Source: Paenibacillus sp. GM2 (GTDB lineage: Bacteria > Bacillota > Bacilli > Paenibacillales > Paenibacillaceae). Taken from it: a DNA stretch of 64,000 bases. Below the pieces are notes generated by a model, which saw only the letters and a program-made list of their open reading frames with translations, ran no database searches and had not been told where the DNA came from. A program made the position numbers and the translations under genes. The DNA lies in the NCBI RefSeq assembly GCF_900069005.2, contig NZ_LN831279.1:3522730-3586729 (forward strand). Direction: 5' to 3'. This document shows positions 1 through 9,072 of the stretch, piece after piece (the first letter of the stretch is position 1; each line of letters starts with the position of its first letter).

Positions 1-328
1 GGCAGCCCTAGATGCGGCGTATCATCGAAACTTAGTCCTGCGGAAATCCCGGGTGCGGCGTATCATCGTACCTTAGTCCTGCGGAGATCCTGGGGGGAGG
101 TATCATCGAAACTCATGGCTTCCTCCTAATTCCCCCCTCTTCCTAACGGAAATACATGCCGCTATTTCGCCAAAATTACAGCCTAGCAGAATCTAACGGA
201 AACAGAGTACCTTATTTTGCGTTTTATCGCCCTTTTTCAGCTCGATTGAAGCAAATAACGCCTCACATTTCCGTTAGAAAATTAATTACCCTTTTTTCTC
301 GCAAATAAGGGCTTGGAGTTCCGTTAGA
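1..328. repeat. 328-bp direct repeat, copy 1
   Basis: This segment recurs at 655-982 with the same length and only scattered differences. It begins with ~41-nt units carrying a CTTAGTCCTGCGG core (31 and 72) and ends with a palindromic element (143-328) made of two TAACGGAAA-type arms facing two TTCCGTTAGA arms. No credible gene lies inside. The pair looks like a segmental duplication of intergenic repeat DNA. Confidence 0.9.
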
Positions 329-378
329 AATAAGTGTGCGAGCTGCTTAAGGGACCTATCCTCTGTGAAGATACCGCG

Positions 379-780
379 GGCACATCATCGATCTTAGTTT
401 TGCGGCAGCCCTGGGAGCGAGATTTCAGCAAATCTTAGTTCTGCGGGAATCCCGGGGGCGGGGTACCATCGTACCATAGTTCTGCGGAGTTCCTGGGGGC
501 GGGAGGTATCATCGAAACTTAGTTCTTCGGCAGCCCTGGGGGGCGAGATTTCAGCAAATCTTAGTTCTGCGGGAATCCCGCGGGCGGGGTACCATCGTAC
601 CATAGTTCTGCGGAGTTCCTGGGGGCGGGAGGTATCATCGAACCTTAGTTCTGCGGCAGCCCTAGGTGCGGCGTATCATCGAAACTTAGTTCTGCGGGAA
701 TCCCGGGTGCGGCGTATCATCGTACCTTAGTCCTGCGGAGATCCTGGGGCTCGGCGTATCATCAAAAGTTACGGCTTCCT
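379..780. repeat. Higher-order array of ~42-nt units
   Basis: The core (C)TTAGTYCTGCGG or CATAGTTCTGCGG starts at 393, 433, 475, 518, 560, 601, 644, 685 and 726, so units are 40-43 nt long. Three unit types follow each other in fixed order, distinguished by the bases after the core (GGCAGCCCT, GGGAATCCC, GGAGTTCCT), giving a super-period of about 126 nt repeated three times. A minus-strand reading frame stays open across part of it because 126 is a multiple of three, but there is no start signal, so I treat the array as non-coding. Confidence 0.85.
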
Positions 781-982
781 CCTGATTCCTCCTCTCCCTA
801 ACGGAAATACATGCCGCTATTTCGCCAAAATTACAGCCTAGCAGAATCTAACGGAAATAGAGTACCTTATTTTGTGTTTCTCGCCCTTTTTCAGCTCGAT
901 TGAAGCAAATAACGCCTCACATTTCCGTTAGAAAATTAATCACCCTTTTTTCCCGCAAATAAGGGCTTGGAGTTCCGTTAGA
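655..982. repeat. 328-bp direct repeat, copy 2
   Basis: Second copy of the segment at 1-328. It too ends in a four-arm palindromic element (798-982): TAACGGAAA at 799, TCTAACGGAAA near 849, then two arms ending in TTCCGTTAGA. It abuts unique sequence immediately after the last TTAGA, which marks a clean right boundary. Confidence 0.9.
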
Positions 983-1083
983 TGTACGGCACGACGGCGA
1001 ACTGTTTAAGCGATCTCTATCCAACAATTGGGGCAAAAAACAACTTCTTAATGTGGTTTGGCCGACCGCCGTCATACAGCAAT

Positions 1084-1113
1084 GCACCGCGCGCTGGGAG
1101 CTGCGCGCGGTGC
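1084..1113. terminator. GC-rich stem-loop after the acetyltransferase gene
   Basis: GCACCGCGCGC and GCGCGCGGTGC form a perfect 11-bp stem with an 8-nt loop, about 65 nt beyond the stop codon of the minus-strand gene ending at 1179. There is no T-run on either side, so it may be a pause or RNA-stability structure rather than a complete intrinsic terminator. Confidence 0.45.
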
Positions 1114-1178
1114 GAAAAGTTGAAAGCTCAACCTCAAAGTTGTTTTTATGCTTTCCAGATCATTTTATGGCTTCCAAG

Positions 1179-2351
1179 TCAGCAGATATCCAATGACGGG
1201 ATATACAAAGGCAGTGGCAACCAGCCCGAAGGAACGTTCAATGGCCGTGTTGTCTGCTTCCCGTTCGTATATTCGCTTAACGGAGAGAAAAACAGAGCAG
1301 TGGCCTCCCGTTTCGTCAGGGTCATTTGCGCCTGGATGTCTGTAGGGTCAGGATCATATTTGTTCACGACGACCTGATTATTTTGCACAACGATTTCTAC
1401 AATGTCAGAGCCTTCAATTCCAAGTACAATACGGCCGTCCTGCAGCATCATGCTCTGCGCTTTGCATCTCAAGAACGCCTCGATCACCGAGGGATAATCC
1501 ATAATATGATAATTATATTCAAAGCTAGTTCTATACCAGTCGCATACATCACCTAATAAGGCGATCTTCCCAAGATCATAGGGAGGAACCGTAAAATGAA
1601 GCTCGTCGAGCCCTCTCTCTGCACTCAGCGCTTTGCTAACTACCGGCAGCAGAGTAGGGTCAATCATTTCAAGCTCATGTACGCCGTTACCCTCTTTAGA
1701 CAACACCACATATCCAATAAACTTGCTATTCTCTAAAATAAGCAGCGGCTCTGCTTTCCATGTTCTCAAAATAGTGGCAAACTGCCCCTTGGTTCGAGCC
1801 CCGTTGACGACCCCTTGCTGATACAACTGATAAGCATCATCAAGCTGCGAACTATCATCAAACAAAGGTTCAAAGCGAATTCCGCTTGAATCCAGCCCTT
1901 TGTATTTATGGCGAATATTATCTGAGGTTAACGTAAATTCAAGCTTGATCCCTGCCGGCTCATAGCCAAAAAACTCATACCGCTGGCGTTGACCACCAAG
2001 AACACTCATGGAATAACCCTGCGCCTTCATGTCTTCCACTGCCATGTTCATCAGCTTCTGCATATAGCCTTTGCCACGCGAACGCGGATGCACGGATACG
2101 GAACCGATGCATCCAACCTTCAATGGTATGCCTGCTACATTGCAGGTAACCGGCAGTACGCAGACCATCGCCTTGATCTTCCCATTCTCTTTGACCAGAT
2201 AGTGATACTTCTGCGTATCGGCTCCATCACTATAGAGTTTTGGAACCAATTGGGCAAAATCATGTGGTCCCGAATTTTTACTAAAAACCATATCCGCAAA
2301 GTCTATAATATCCTGAGCATCCTCCGGCGCACCCTTGACGAATACCTCCAT
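1179..2351 (-). CDS. Eis-like GNAT family N-acetyltransferase
   Basis: Predicted cytoplasmic acetyltransferase of 390 residues that would transfer acetyl from acetyl-CoA to an amine. The acetyl-CoA loop is visible at about residues 87-101 (VHPRSRGKGYMQKLM, with R-G-K-G-Y at 92-96), inside an N-terminal GNAT domain. A second GNAT-like half and a C-terminal SCP2-like region (from about 290) match the three-part architecture of the Eis family, which acetylates aminoglycosides and protein lysines in mycobacteria. The substrate here cannot be read from sequence. The ATG follows AGGAGGGATAAGG. It lies 28 nt downstream of the dehydrogenase gene and is probably co-transcribed with it. Confidence 0.85.
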   Translation of the reverse strand: MEVFVKGAPEDAQDIIDFADMVFSKNSGPHDFAQLVPKLYSDGADTQKYHYLVKENGKIKAMVCVLPVTCNVAGIPLKVGCIGSVSVHPRSRGKGYMQKLMNMAVEDMKAQGYSMSVLGGQRQRYEFFGYEPAGIKLEFTLTSDNIRHKYKGLDSSGIRFEPLFDDSSQLDDAYQLYQQGVVNGARTKGQFATILRTWKAEPLLILENSKFIGYVVLSKEGNGVHELEMIDPTLLPVVSKALSAERGLDELHFTVPPYDLGKIALLGDVCDWYRTSFEYNYHIMDYPSVIEAFLRCKAQSMMLQDGRIVLGIEGSDIVEIVVQNNQVVVNKYDPDPTDIQAQMTLTKREATALFFSPLSEYTNGKQTTRPLNVPSGWLPLPLYIPSLDIC

Positions 2352-2379
2352 CCTTATCCCTCCTATTTATCTCTAATCT

Positions 2380-3384
2380 CTAATGGGTCGACATCTTGGC
2401 CGCATAGGCGCGATCGATTTCGCACTTCATAGGCTTGTTTAGCAAAAAGAGCTTAATATCTCCAATTACTGAGCGAGTTACGATCAAACGTCGGTCAATC
2501 GTTGGCCCACCCATATGCGGCATTAAAATAGCATTCCTCATTTCTAACAGCTTATGATCAGCCGGCAGCGGCTCAACTTCGTATACGTCAAGTACCGCAT
2601 GAATCTTCTCCTTCGCAAGCACTCTGCACAAAGCTTCTTCATCGATGACAGCTCCGCGTGCCGTGTTAATAAGAAGAGCACCTTCAGGCATTATATTAAG
2701 CAGTTCTTCTGTAATCAGATGATAATTTTCCTGTGTCATGCCGCTATGAATAGAGACGATATCGCAGGTCGAGAATATTTCAGGGAGCTCCGCCTTCTCC
2801 ATATGATGCTTCGTCAATTCCTCCTGAGAAATATGACGAGAGAACACCTTGATCTTGACGTGGAACGGCTTCAGCATCTCAACAACCATCTTCGCGATCA
2901 TGCCATAGCCTACCAAGCCTACCGTCTTATCTAACAGCCCTTTATTATAGAAGCCTGATGGCCAGATTCCCCGCTTCAAATCGCCGGAATAACGCGGAAT
3001 ATCCCTCAAAGATGCCAATGCATAAGCAATTACACTCTCTGCTACCGACTCGGCGAACACTTCATTGCCGCTTACCACACGAATCCCGCGATCATATGCG
3101 GCATCCGTAACATAGGGTCTAACGGAACCGCCTGTATGTGCAATTAGACGAAGCTTATTGGCGTGATTTAATACTTCTTCGTCAAAAGTCACCGTCCCCC
3201 AGCCTGTAACGCAGATATCGACATCCTTGATTTTCTCACATATTTGGAATTTGGTATATTGTGCTGTGCTATCATTCCAGATGACCTCGCCGATCTCTTC
3301 CAGCTTCGATTTTAAATCTTCATTGAAGAAGGTATCAAAGATTTCGCCCTTCGGCATCGTGACAAGAATTTTCAATGCTTCCAT
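2380..3384 (-). CDS. D-isomer-specific 2-hydroxyacid dehydrogenase
   Basis: NAD-dependent oxidoreductase of the phosphoglycerate/hydroxypyruvate reductase superfamily, 334 residues, the usual length. The Rossmann motif is G156-L-V-G159-Y-G161. The family's catalytic residues appear as R243 (NTARG), E271 (DVYEVEP) and H290 (MPHMGG). The C-terminal ACT domain of biosynthetic SerA is absent, so a catabolic 2-hydroxyacid reductase role is more likely than serine synthesis. The ATG follows AAAGGCGG. The gene leads a two-gene unit with the acetyltransferase and diverges from the GntR-type regulator, which is a reasonable candidate controller. Substrate unknown. Confidence 0.9.
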   Translation of the reverse strand: MEALKILVTMPKGEIFDTFFNEDLKSKLEEIGEVIWNDSTAQYTKFQICEKIKDVDICVTGWGTVTFDEEVLNHANKLRLIAHTGGSVRPYVTDAAYDRGIRVVSGNEVFAESVAESVIAYALASLRDIPRYSGDLKRGIWPSGFYNKGLLDKTVGLVGYGMIAKMVVEMLKPFHVKIKVFSRHISQEELTKHHMEKAELPEIFSTCDIVSIHSGMTQENYHLITEELLNIMPEGALLINTARGAVIDEEALCRVLAKEKIHAVLDVYEVEPLPADHKLLEMRNAILMPHMGGPTIDRRLIVTRSVIGDIKLFLLNKPMKCEIDRAYAAKMSTH

Positions 3385-3779
3385 ATTGGAACGCCGCCTT
3401 TCTATGATTCATCCACGAATATTCACACTTGAGGTGAGAACACATCCGCCACTATGAACCAGATGTATAACATAATAATTCCAGAAACCTGCATTAAACA
3501 GGCTATAACCCTCCTTTGTCATCATAAGAATAAAATATATCATTAATTTCAATCACATAATTATGTTGCTTATCTGGTTCACAACAGATTATAATCTAAG
3601 TTAGAAAACGCTGTCAATTGTAATTTGAACACAAGAACCATATTAGTGTCGCGGACGCTCAGCCTTGAATTTGCCTCGATCGCTATTCGTATCAAAAGTG
3701 GACTTTTTGACCTTTCTTTAGTAATGATATAATTAATCATTTGATAATAAGGTATTTATTGGAATAGAGGTGTATAGAA
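3385..3779. other. Divergent intergenic region with promoter elements
   Basis: AT-rich spacer between the dehydrogenase (minus) and the regulator (plus). A plausible plus-strand promoter is TTGACC at 3707-3712 with TATAAT at 3728-3733 (15-bp spacer, a little short). A catabolite-response-element-like sequence sits at 3603-3616. I see no gene or RNA structure here. Confidence 0.5.
3603..3616. promoter_or_regulatory. Catabolite response element candidate
   Basis: AGAAAACGCTGTCA matches the Bacillus cre consensus TGWAANCGNTNWCA at every fixed position except the first. It lies between the divergent dehydrogenase and regulator genes, where CcpA binding could affect either. Confidence 0.5.
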
Positions 3780-5129
3780 ATGACGGAAGGTCCCAAGCGC
3801 TCTACCTTTAGAAGACGTTATGAGGAAATGCTGGCTTCATTAAGGAACGAAATCATAACCGGAATTTGGGCAGAAGGAAGCTTTCTCCCCTCCGAGAACG
3901 ATATAGCCGAGCGGTTTCAATTAAGCAAGAACTCCGTACGCAAGGGATTGGATCTACTGGTATCTGAAGGGTTCATTGAGAAAATACCGCGCGTAGGCAA
4001 TCGTATTCGGCAAGCACCTGCCGGGGTATCCATTAAATTCGGATATTATCCCTCGCTTTTCGAGGAAGCTGATCTCAAGGCATTGGTGGACGAATTTCAT
4101 AAGCAGCATCCGCTGATCCGCGTCACTATGATCCCGATGCCCTCAAGCCACGCGAAACCAACGATGCGAGATTTTATGGAGACCGATGACATTGATGTAA
4201 TGGCGATTAACAATCAGAATTTTGAGCTGTTTGCAGAGTCTGACAGCCCGCCTGAGCTATTAGAGCCGCTGCAGCCGATAGAAGGGGTCTATCCGGTCTT
4301 GACGGAACCTTTTATGCGTGATGGGAACTTATATGTACAGCCCTTCTTATTCTCGCCGATCATTCTTTGCTACAATAAACAGCATTTCTCTGAGAAGGGA
4401 CTAGCGGAACCAGACAGCAGCTGGACATGGGATACCGTCAAAAAAACCGCGAAGTTACTCGCCGAAGGTACAGTTCGCCACGGGTTCTTCTTCCACTATT
4501 TATCCGATAATCGCTGGCCTATCTTCCTGCTGCAGAATAACGTCCGCTTTCATCGCAGCAACGGTGAGGACAAGCAGCTGAACCTTGATGAAGCCGCGCT
4601 TACCGAGAGTTTGCAGATATCTAAGGAACTGCTCGATCAGGTTTTTCCGCCGTTCAGATCGGAGAATGATGACGATGCTGAGATGCTATTTTGCCAGCAG
4701 AAGGTGTCGATGATCCTGACGTCTTACTTCTGCCTGAACAAGATCAAGGACGTCGATTTCTCCTATGATATATCGCCGCTGCCCTATCTGGGCACGCCCC
4801 GGACTCTGGTCATTGCCATCGGCCTGGCGATTCACAGGAACTCCAAGAATAAGCAGGCAGCTCAAGCCTTTATTAACTTCATGATGTCTGACAACACCCA
4901 ACTGACCATTCGGCAAAATACATTAAGTATCCCTAGCCTCAAAAGCGCGGCGGAATGGAATGGACATGGAAAGGTTAAGCTGCCATCACGTTATTTCGTC
5001 TATCGCGAGATTTTCCCCAGCTTCTGCTACCACACTGCGCTAAACGTCACTTATTCAGAGCTTGGAGACATCCGCCAGCGCATCAAGCTCTACCTGTCCA
5101 GGATGGAAGGGCTGGATGTGTTCTCTTAA
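3780..5129 (+). CDS. GntR-type regulator fused to a solute-binding-protein domain
   Basis: 449 residues. Residues ~8-78 are a GntR winged helix-turn-helix, with the recognition-helix region LSKNSVRKGLDLL. From about residue 85 to the end the sequence resembles an extracellular solute-binding protein of a sugar ABC transporter (PxxPxLFEEADLK-type start, WTWDTVKKTAKLL in the middle, TWRQNT-like end). No signal peptide or lipobox is present, so the binding-protein fold must sit in the cytoplasm. The simplest reading is a one-component regulator whose periplasmic-binding-type domain senses a sugar. The ATG follows AGAGGTGTATAGAA. Likely targets are the divergent dehydrogenase operon or the beta-mannoside locus next door; neither is proven. 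Confidence 0.85.
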   Translation: MTEGPKRSTFRRRYEEMLASLRNEIITGIWAEGSFLPSENDIAERFQLSKNSVRKGLDLLVSEGFIEKIPRVGNRIRQAPAGVSIKFGYYPSLFEEADLKALVDEFHKQHPLIRVTMIPMPSSHAKPTMRDFMETDDIDVMAINNQNFELFAESDSPPELLEPLQPIEGVYPVLTEPFMRDGNLYVQPFLFSPIILCYNKQHFSEKGLAEPDSSWTWDTVKKTAKLLAEGTVRHGFFFHYLSDNRWPIFLLQNNVRFHRSNGEDKQLNLDEAALTESLQISKELLDQVFPPFRSENDDDAEMLFCQQKVSMILTSYFCLNKIKDVDFSYDISPLPYLGTPRTLVIAIGLAIHRNSKNKQAAQAFINFMMSDNTQLTIRQNTLSIPSLKSAAEWNGHGKVKLPSRYFVYREIFPSFCYHTALNVTYSELGDIRQRIKLYLSRMEGLDVFS

Positions 5130-5165
5130 GATCATAAAAGTACAGGTTGCTATCCGTTTAAACCT

Positions 5166-5193
5166 AAAACCCCACCAGAGATATGGTGGGGTT
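5166..5193. terminator. Bidirectional intrinsic terminator
   Basis: AAACCCCACC and GGTGGGGTTT form a 10-bp stem with an 8-nt loop between the convergent regulator (ends 5129) and GH130 gene (ends 5235). A-rich and T-rich flanks let it act on both strands. Confidence 0.85.
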
Positions 5194-5234
5194 TATTCTA
5201 AGCCGGCGTCCCTTATTGATCAGCGCCGTATATT

Positions 5235-6296
5235 TTATTCAAATTTTAAGCTGTCGAGAATTTCTTGTACGCTAAGTTCGGCACATGCCATCGATGTATC
5301 AGATACACCGTAATACATTCTCACAACATCGCCATGAACAGCAGCTCCGCAGGAAAAGACAACATCGCCGAAGAAGCCCTTCTTTTCATAATCAGCTTCT
5401 GGCATCATAATCGGCTGCTCAGAGCGGGCAAGCACCTTGGATGGATCGTTCAGATCCAATAGGAGCGCACCCATGCAATAGCGATGATCCAGTGTTGCGC
5501 CATGATAAAGTTCCAGCCAGCCCTTCTCCGTCTTAAATGGAACTGCGCCTCCGCCCATTCGGCCGCTATCCCACATGCCTTCACGAAGACCTGCCAGGTG
5601 TTTGTGGTTGCCCCAATACAGCAAATTGTCAGATTCAGCGATCCACATCTCCGGATTGCCAGTACTCCTCGTCGTGGGACGATGCAGCGCATAGAATTTA
5701 CCGTTAATCTTCTCCGGGAAGATCAATACATCCTTGTTGTCAGGTCCAAAAATCATGCCATGGTGAGTCAAGTTTATGAAATCCTTCGTCGATACCATCG
5801 ATTCGCCAACACCAACCGGAGATACAGCGGAGAAGTATATGTAATACGTATCCCCGATTTGGGTCACACGCGGGTCCTCGATCCCAAACGTCTCAAGGGA
5901 CTGGGATGGATATACCAACGGTTCGTCGTCAATTGTAAAGCGATGCCCGTCCTTGCTGCGAGCAATACGGATATATGATAAGCTGGTCAAATAATCGAAC
6001 GTCGCGCTCTTCGATACATTGCGAATAACGCGTGGATCGGAGAAGTCATATCGCTTGTCATCCTTACGCAATTCGATAATATCAAGCTGCTTCGTTTCCA
6101 CATTATATACAGGAGCTTTCACAATCATCGAATCCTTGCTGATAGGACGTTCTGCCACACGAAGCAACAATAAAATCTCTCCATTGTATTCGGCAACGCC
6201 TGCATTGAATGCGCCAATGACCTCAAAATCATCCCGATGCGGCCTAACATCGGCAGGTGTTATCAGTGGGTTCTCTTCGTATCTATAGATATTCAT
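5235..6296 (-). CDS. GH130 beta-mannoside phosphorylase
   Basis: 353-residue member of glycoside hydrolase family 130, whose enzymes split beta-mannosides with phosphate to give mannose 1-phosphate. The five-bladed propeller pattern is clear, and GIEDPRV (D141) holds the Asp that acts as proton donor in the family. Other conserved stretches are NAGV near the start and HGATLDHRY. Family members use beta-1,4- or beta-1,2-linked mannosides or Man-GlcNAc; linkage is not decided here. I chose the ATG at 6296 because GGATTGGAG lies just upstream and the protein then starts like its family; a TTG 39 nt earlier would overlap the preceding gene. Last gene of the ABC transporter operon. Confidence 0.9.
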   Translation of the reverse strand: MNIYRYEENPLITPADVRPHRDDFEVIGAFNAGVAEYNGEILLLLRVAERPISKDSMIVKAPVYNVETKQLDIIELRKDDKRYDFSDPRVIRNVSKSATFDYLTSLSYIRIARSKDGHRFTIDDEPLVYPSQSLETFGIEDPRVTQIGDTYYIYFSAVSPVGVGESMVSTKDFINLTHHGMIFGPDNKDVLIFPEKINGKFYALHRPTTRSTGNPEMWIAESDNLLYWGNHKHLAGLREGMWDSGRMGGGAVPFKTEKGWLELYHGATLDHRYCMGALLLDLNDPSKVLARSEQPIMMPEADYEKKGFFGDVVFSCGAAVHGDVVRMYYGVSDTSMACAELSVQEILDSLKFE

Positions 6297-6327
6297 GGTG
6301 TCTCGTACTCCAATCCTAAGCTTAATT

Positions 6328-7269
6328 TTACTCAAATTTCAAAAATGGATCAGCAATTGTCAAGCGATGCGCTTCAGCATCACTGATACCCGCATACAAA
6401 TCAGCTGTTCCATCCGCTTTTCGCACCAATCCACCACTGAATACAACCTCGACCAAATCCGGACGCTTCGTTGCACCTGGAAGGAACTTGTTACGAGTCG
6501 CTATCAGTTCAATGTCAGAATACTCTCCTGTTGCAGGATCGAGCGCAAATATCATCGGATAATAATAACGATTTCCTTCATCATCAAACGAGGCAAAATG
6601 ACCAAGAACGCCAACAAGTCCATTTTTCAAGATATGAAGTTCATTGGCTCCGCCCCATTCCTCATCAACAAATTGATCTTGAAGCAGCGGGGCGTCATTC
6701 ACCAGTGCGATCGACAGCTCTTGGAGGCTTCTGGCTGTTGTGAAGCCAATCTTCCCGCGTCCACCTTTCTCTCCTTGAGGGCGAGTAAATACGCCGATTT
6801 CTCCATTGGAAAGCTCCACTAGACGAAGATCCTTCATGGCATCCGGACCAACAAAAAATGGGGTCAATTGCTGAATGCTTCTCCCTTTGTAGAACACCGT
6901 CCGCCACATCAACGCATTTTTTTGTGTAGGATGCGGAAATATCTGAACACCGCCTAGAACAAGCTCACCATGAATAAAAGTGAAAAATGGATCCTGAAGG
7001 GTAAATACAGGCGCACCTTCGCGGGGCACCCAATCCCCGCCCTTTTCAACAAAGAAATGAATTTCAGAATGTTCGCTGTCCCTGGATTCCACACGGCCTG
7101 CAATAACCAGTTCGCCCTGGTCTTCAAAAGGAGCCGTAATGTTATATACATCCTTGTTACCTACGCCAGTAAAGCTCAGTTTTACTGGGTCTTTGGCCAG
7201 TGAATCCTTCGCCTGGTACTCCTTCAATAACGTTTCACATGTTTTCACATCGGATTTATACAATGCCAT
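6328..7269 (-). CDS. DUF1861 / GT108-like beta-mannosyl propeller protein
   Basis: 313-residue protein matching the DUF1861 family by overall pattern (conserved FTGVGNKDVYNITAPF near residue 33, EEWGGANELH around 200, LPGATKRPDL near 265, GISDAEAHR near the end). Members from Leishmania were shown to be dual mannosyltransferase/phosphorylases that build and degrade beta-1,2-mannan, and CAZy places them in GT108, related in fold to GH130. Sitting 31 nt upstream of a GH130 gene in a mannoside locus makes a second phosphorylase or mannosyl-transfer step likely, but that is inference. No signal peptide. The ATG follows GGGAGAAATCCACC. Confidence 0.75.
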   Translation of the reverse strand: MALYKSDVKTCETLLKEYQAKDSLAKDPVKLSFTGVGNKDVYNITAPFEDQGELVIAGRVESRDSEHSEIHFFVEKGGDWVPREGAPVFTLQDPFFTFIHGELVLGGVQIFPHPTQKNALMWRTVFYKGRSIQQLTPFFVGPDAMKDLRLVELSNGEIGVFTRPQGEKGGRGKIGFTTARSLQELSIALVNDAPLLQDQFVDEEWGGANELHILKNGLVGVLGHFASFDDEGNRYYYPMIFALDPATGEYSDIELIATRNKFLPGATKRPDLVEVVFSGGLVRKADGTADLYAGISDAEAHRLTIADPFLKFE

Positions 7270-7364
7270 GGTGGATTTCTCCCTTTCCTATCCTGTTTTC
7301 GTTGCTCTTTACCCTTGCTATATCAATGAAATAACTAAAATAAGATCAATATCAATATAAAAAC

Positions 7365-9023
7365 TTATTTACGGCTGATCCATACTGCGCCAGTATGACC
7401 CTGCAATATGATCTTGCTATCTGTTTGGTCATCCTCCAGAGGCTGTGAGGCAATTGCAAATTGAAGCGAAAGGTTCTCCACTTCGGCCAGGCTTATTTCC
7501 ACAGACTCTGCTCCAAAATTGAGCGCAACAAATGATACGTCTTCTGATATATTTTTCGTATAAATCAACGTATTACCTCTACACTCGATATTGGAGTAGC
7601 CCCCTTCAGCAAGCGAGGGATGATCTTTCCGAAGCATTAGCAGTTGCTGATAATAAATATAGATCGAATCCAATTTTGTCCGCTCAGCCTCTATATTAAT
7701 CTGATTATGGCCCGGTCCCATCGCGATCCACGGCTTCACATTAGAGAAGCCTCCATATTCGCTTCCGTCCCACTGCATCGGGGTACGCGATTTGTCACGG
7801 CTCTTCTCATTCGCGCGTCGAAGCGCTTCTTCTTCCGACAACCCTTCTGCTTTTGCCAACTGATAATGCGTTAGCCCTTGAATATCCCTCATATCCTCAA
7901 TACAAGGGCAGTAATAATCCCTCATCCCGACCTCTTCTCCGTAATAAAGGAAAGGGACACCCTTACCTGTCAGCATAAAGGTTGCCATCAGCTTTGCGCG
8001 AAGCACTTCAAGTTCAGGATTCCCTTCGCCAAAACGGCTAATATGCCTTGCCATATCGTGACTGCTGAAAAACAAGGTCGGAACCTGATCTGGGCGATGT
8101 ACCTGTTCCATCAGAAGAATTTGATCCATCAGCTGGTTCGGCTGATAGTGCTCCTGACTACCCAGGTTGAAGTTAAACACAACATCAAGAAGACCATTCC
8201 CACTATACCGCTTCAGGAGCGACATATCCTCAGAACCTACTTCACCAACCATAAAGACCCCTTCACGCTGATGAACGAATTCGCAAATTTCTCGAATCGT
8301 ATCCAGAATTCCGTCCTGATCCTTGTCATATCGATGATCCTGCTCTCCATTGTCCTGATATGGATTGTCTGGGAATTGAGCGGACACTTTCAAAAAGTTA
8401 ATGACATCAAGGCGGAATCCATCTACGCCCTTATCCAACCAGAAGCCCATCACTTCCTTCATGGCTTCTCTGACTTCTGGATTTGCCCAGTTCAAATCGA
8501 CTTGTTCCTTTGCGAACGCATGATAGTAATACTGTCCGCTTGCTTCGTCATAGTCCCAGGCCGGACCCCCAAAGAAAGACTCCCAGTTGTTCGGCATGCC
8601 TTCATCTACAGGGTCTTTCCAGATATACCAATCACGCTTGGGATGGTCCTTAGAAGATTTGGACGCTTGGAACCACGGGTGTGCGGAAGAAGTATGGTTC
8701 AATACAAGATCCACGATGACGCGGATATTACGCTGATGAGCGGCTTCTATAAAAGCATCAAAGTCCTTCATCGTTCCATAGTCAGGATCCATGTTGTAAT
8801 AATCCGCAATATCGTAGCCGTTATCCACTTTTGGCGACTTGTAGAACGGGGTTAGCCATATGCCGTCGATCCCTAATGTCTTAGATCATCCAGCTTCGAA
8901 GTTATCCCCACAAAATCACCCACGCCGTCTCCGTTGCCATCGCAAAAGCTTGGCATGTAAATCTCATAGAAAACAGTACGGCGCCACCACAAAAACCTTG
9001 GAATCTATCTCCGCTGCTCCCAC
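7365..9023 (-). pseudogene. Frameshifted GH13 alpha-glucosidase
   Basis: An oligo-1,6-glucosidase-like GH13 whose longest open part (to 8828) starts about 50 residues late. Upstream, another frame encodes the missing amino end (WWRRTVFYEIYMPSF, then DGNGDGVGD). It runs into a TAG near 8874-8876, where CATTAGGG looks like CATTTAGGG with one T lost. A second frame change is needed near 8986-8992 to join a good start: GTG at 9023 after GAGGTGG. The catalytic parts are intact: GFRLDV (nucleophile Asp), MVGEVG (acid/base Glu) and SSHDMAR (third Asp). Two lesions argue for a decaying gene, though assembly errors are possible. An alpha-glucosidase is also the odd member of a beta-mannoside operon. 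Confidence 0.8.
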
Positions 9024-9072
9024 AATACCACCTCATGCTATGCTCATCAGGATGAAAAATAATGGCACCCTA

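Noticed and set aside
394..603. Open frame of 69 codons on the minus strand with internal peptide repeats
   Set aside because: It is a by-product of the 126-nt super-period of the repeat array; there is no ribosome binding site and the units themselves are not multiples of three.
1..982. Insertion sequence or transposon end
   Set aside because: No transposase frame, no terminal inverted repeats around a gene and no target-site duplication could be seen.
982..1377. Plus-strand open frame starting at the end of the repeat
   Set aside because: It runs antisense into the well-supported acetyltransferase gene and contains no recognisable domain.
7878..8855. Long plus-strand open frame of 325 codons
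   Set aside because: It lies opposite the GH13 gene, whose protein motifs are unmistakable; the antisense product resembles nothing.
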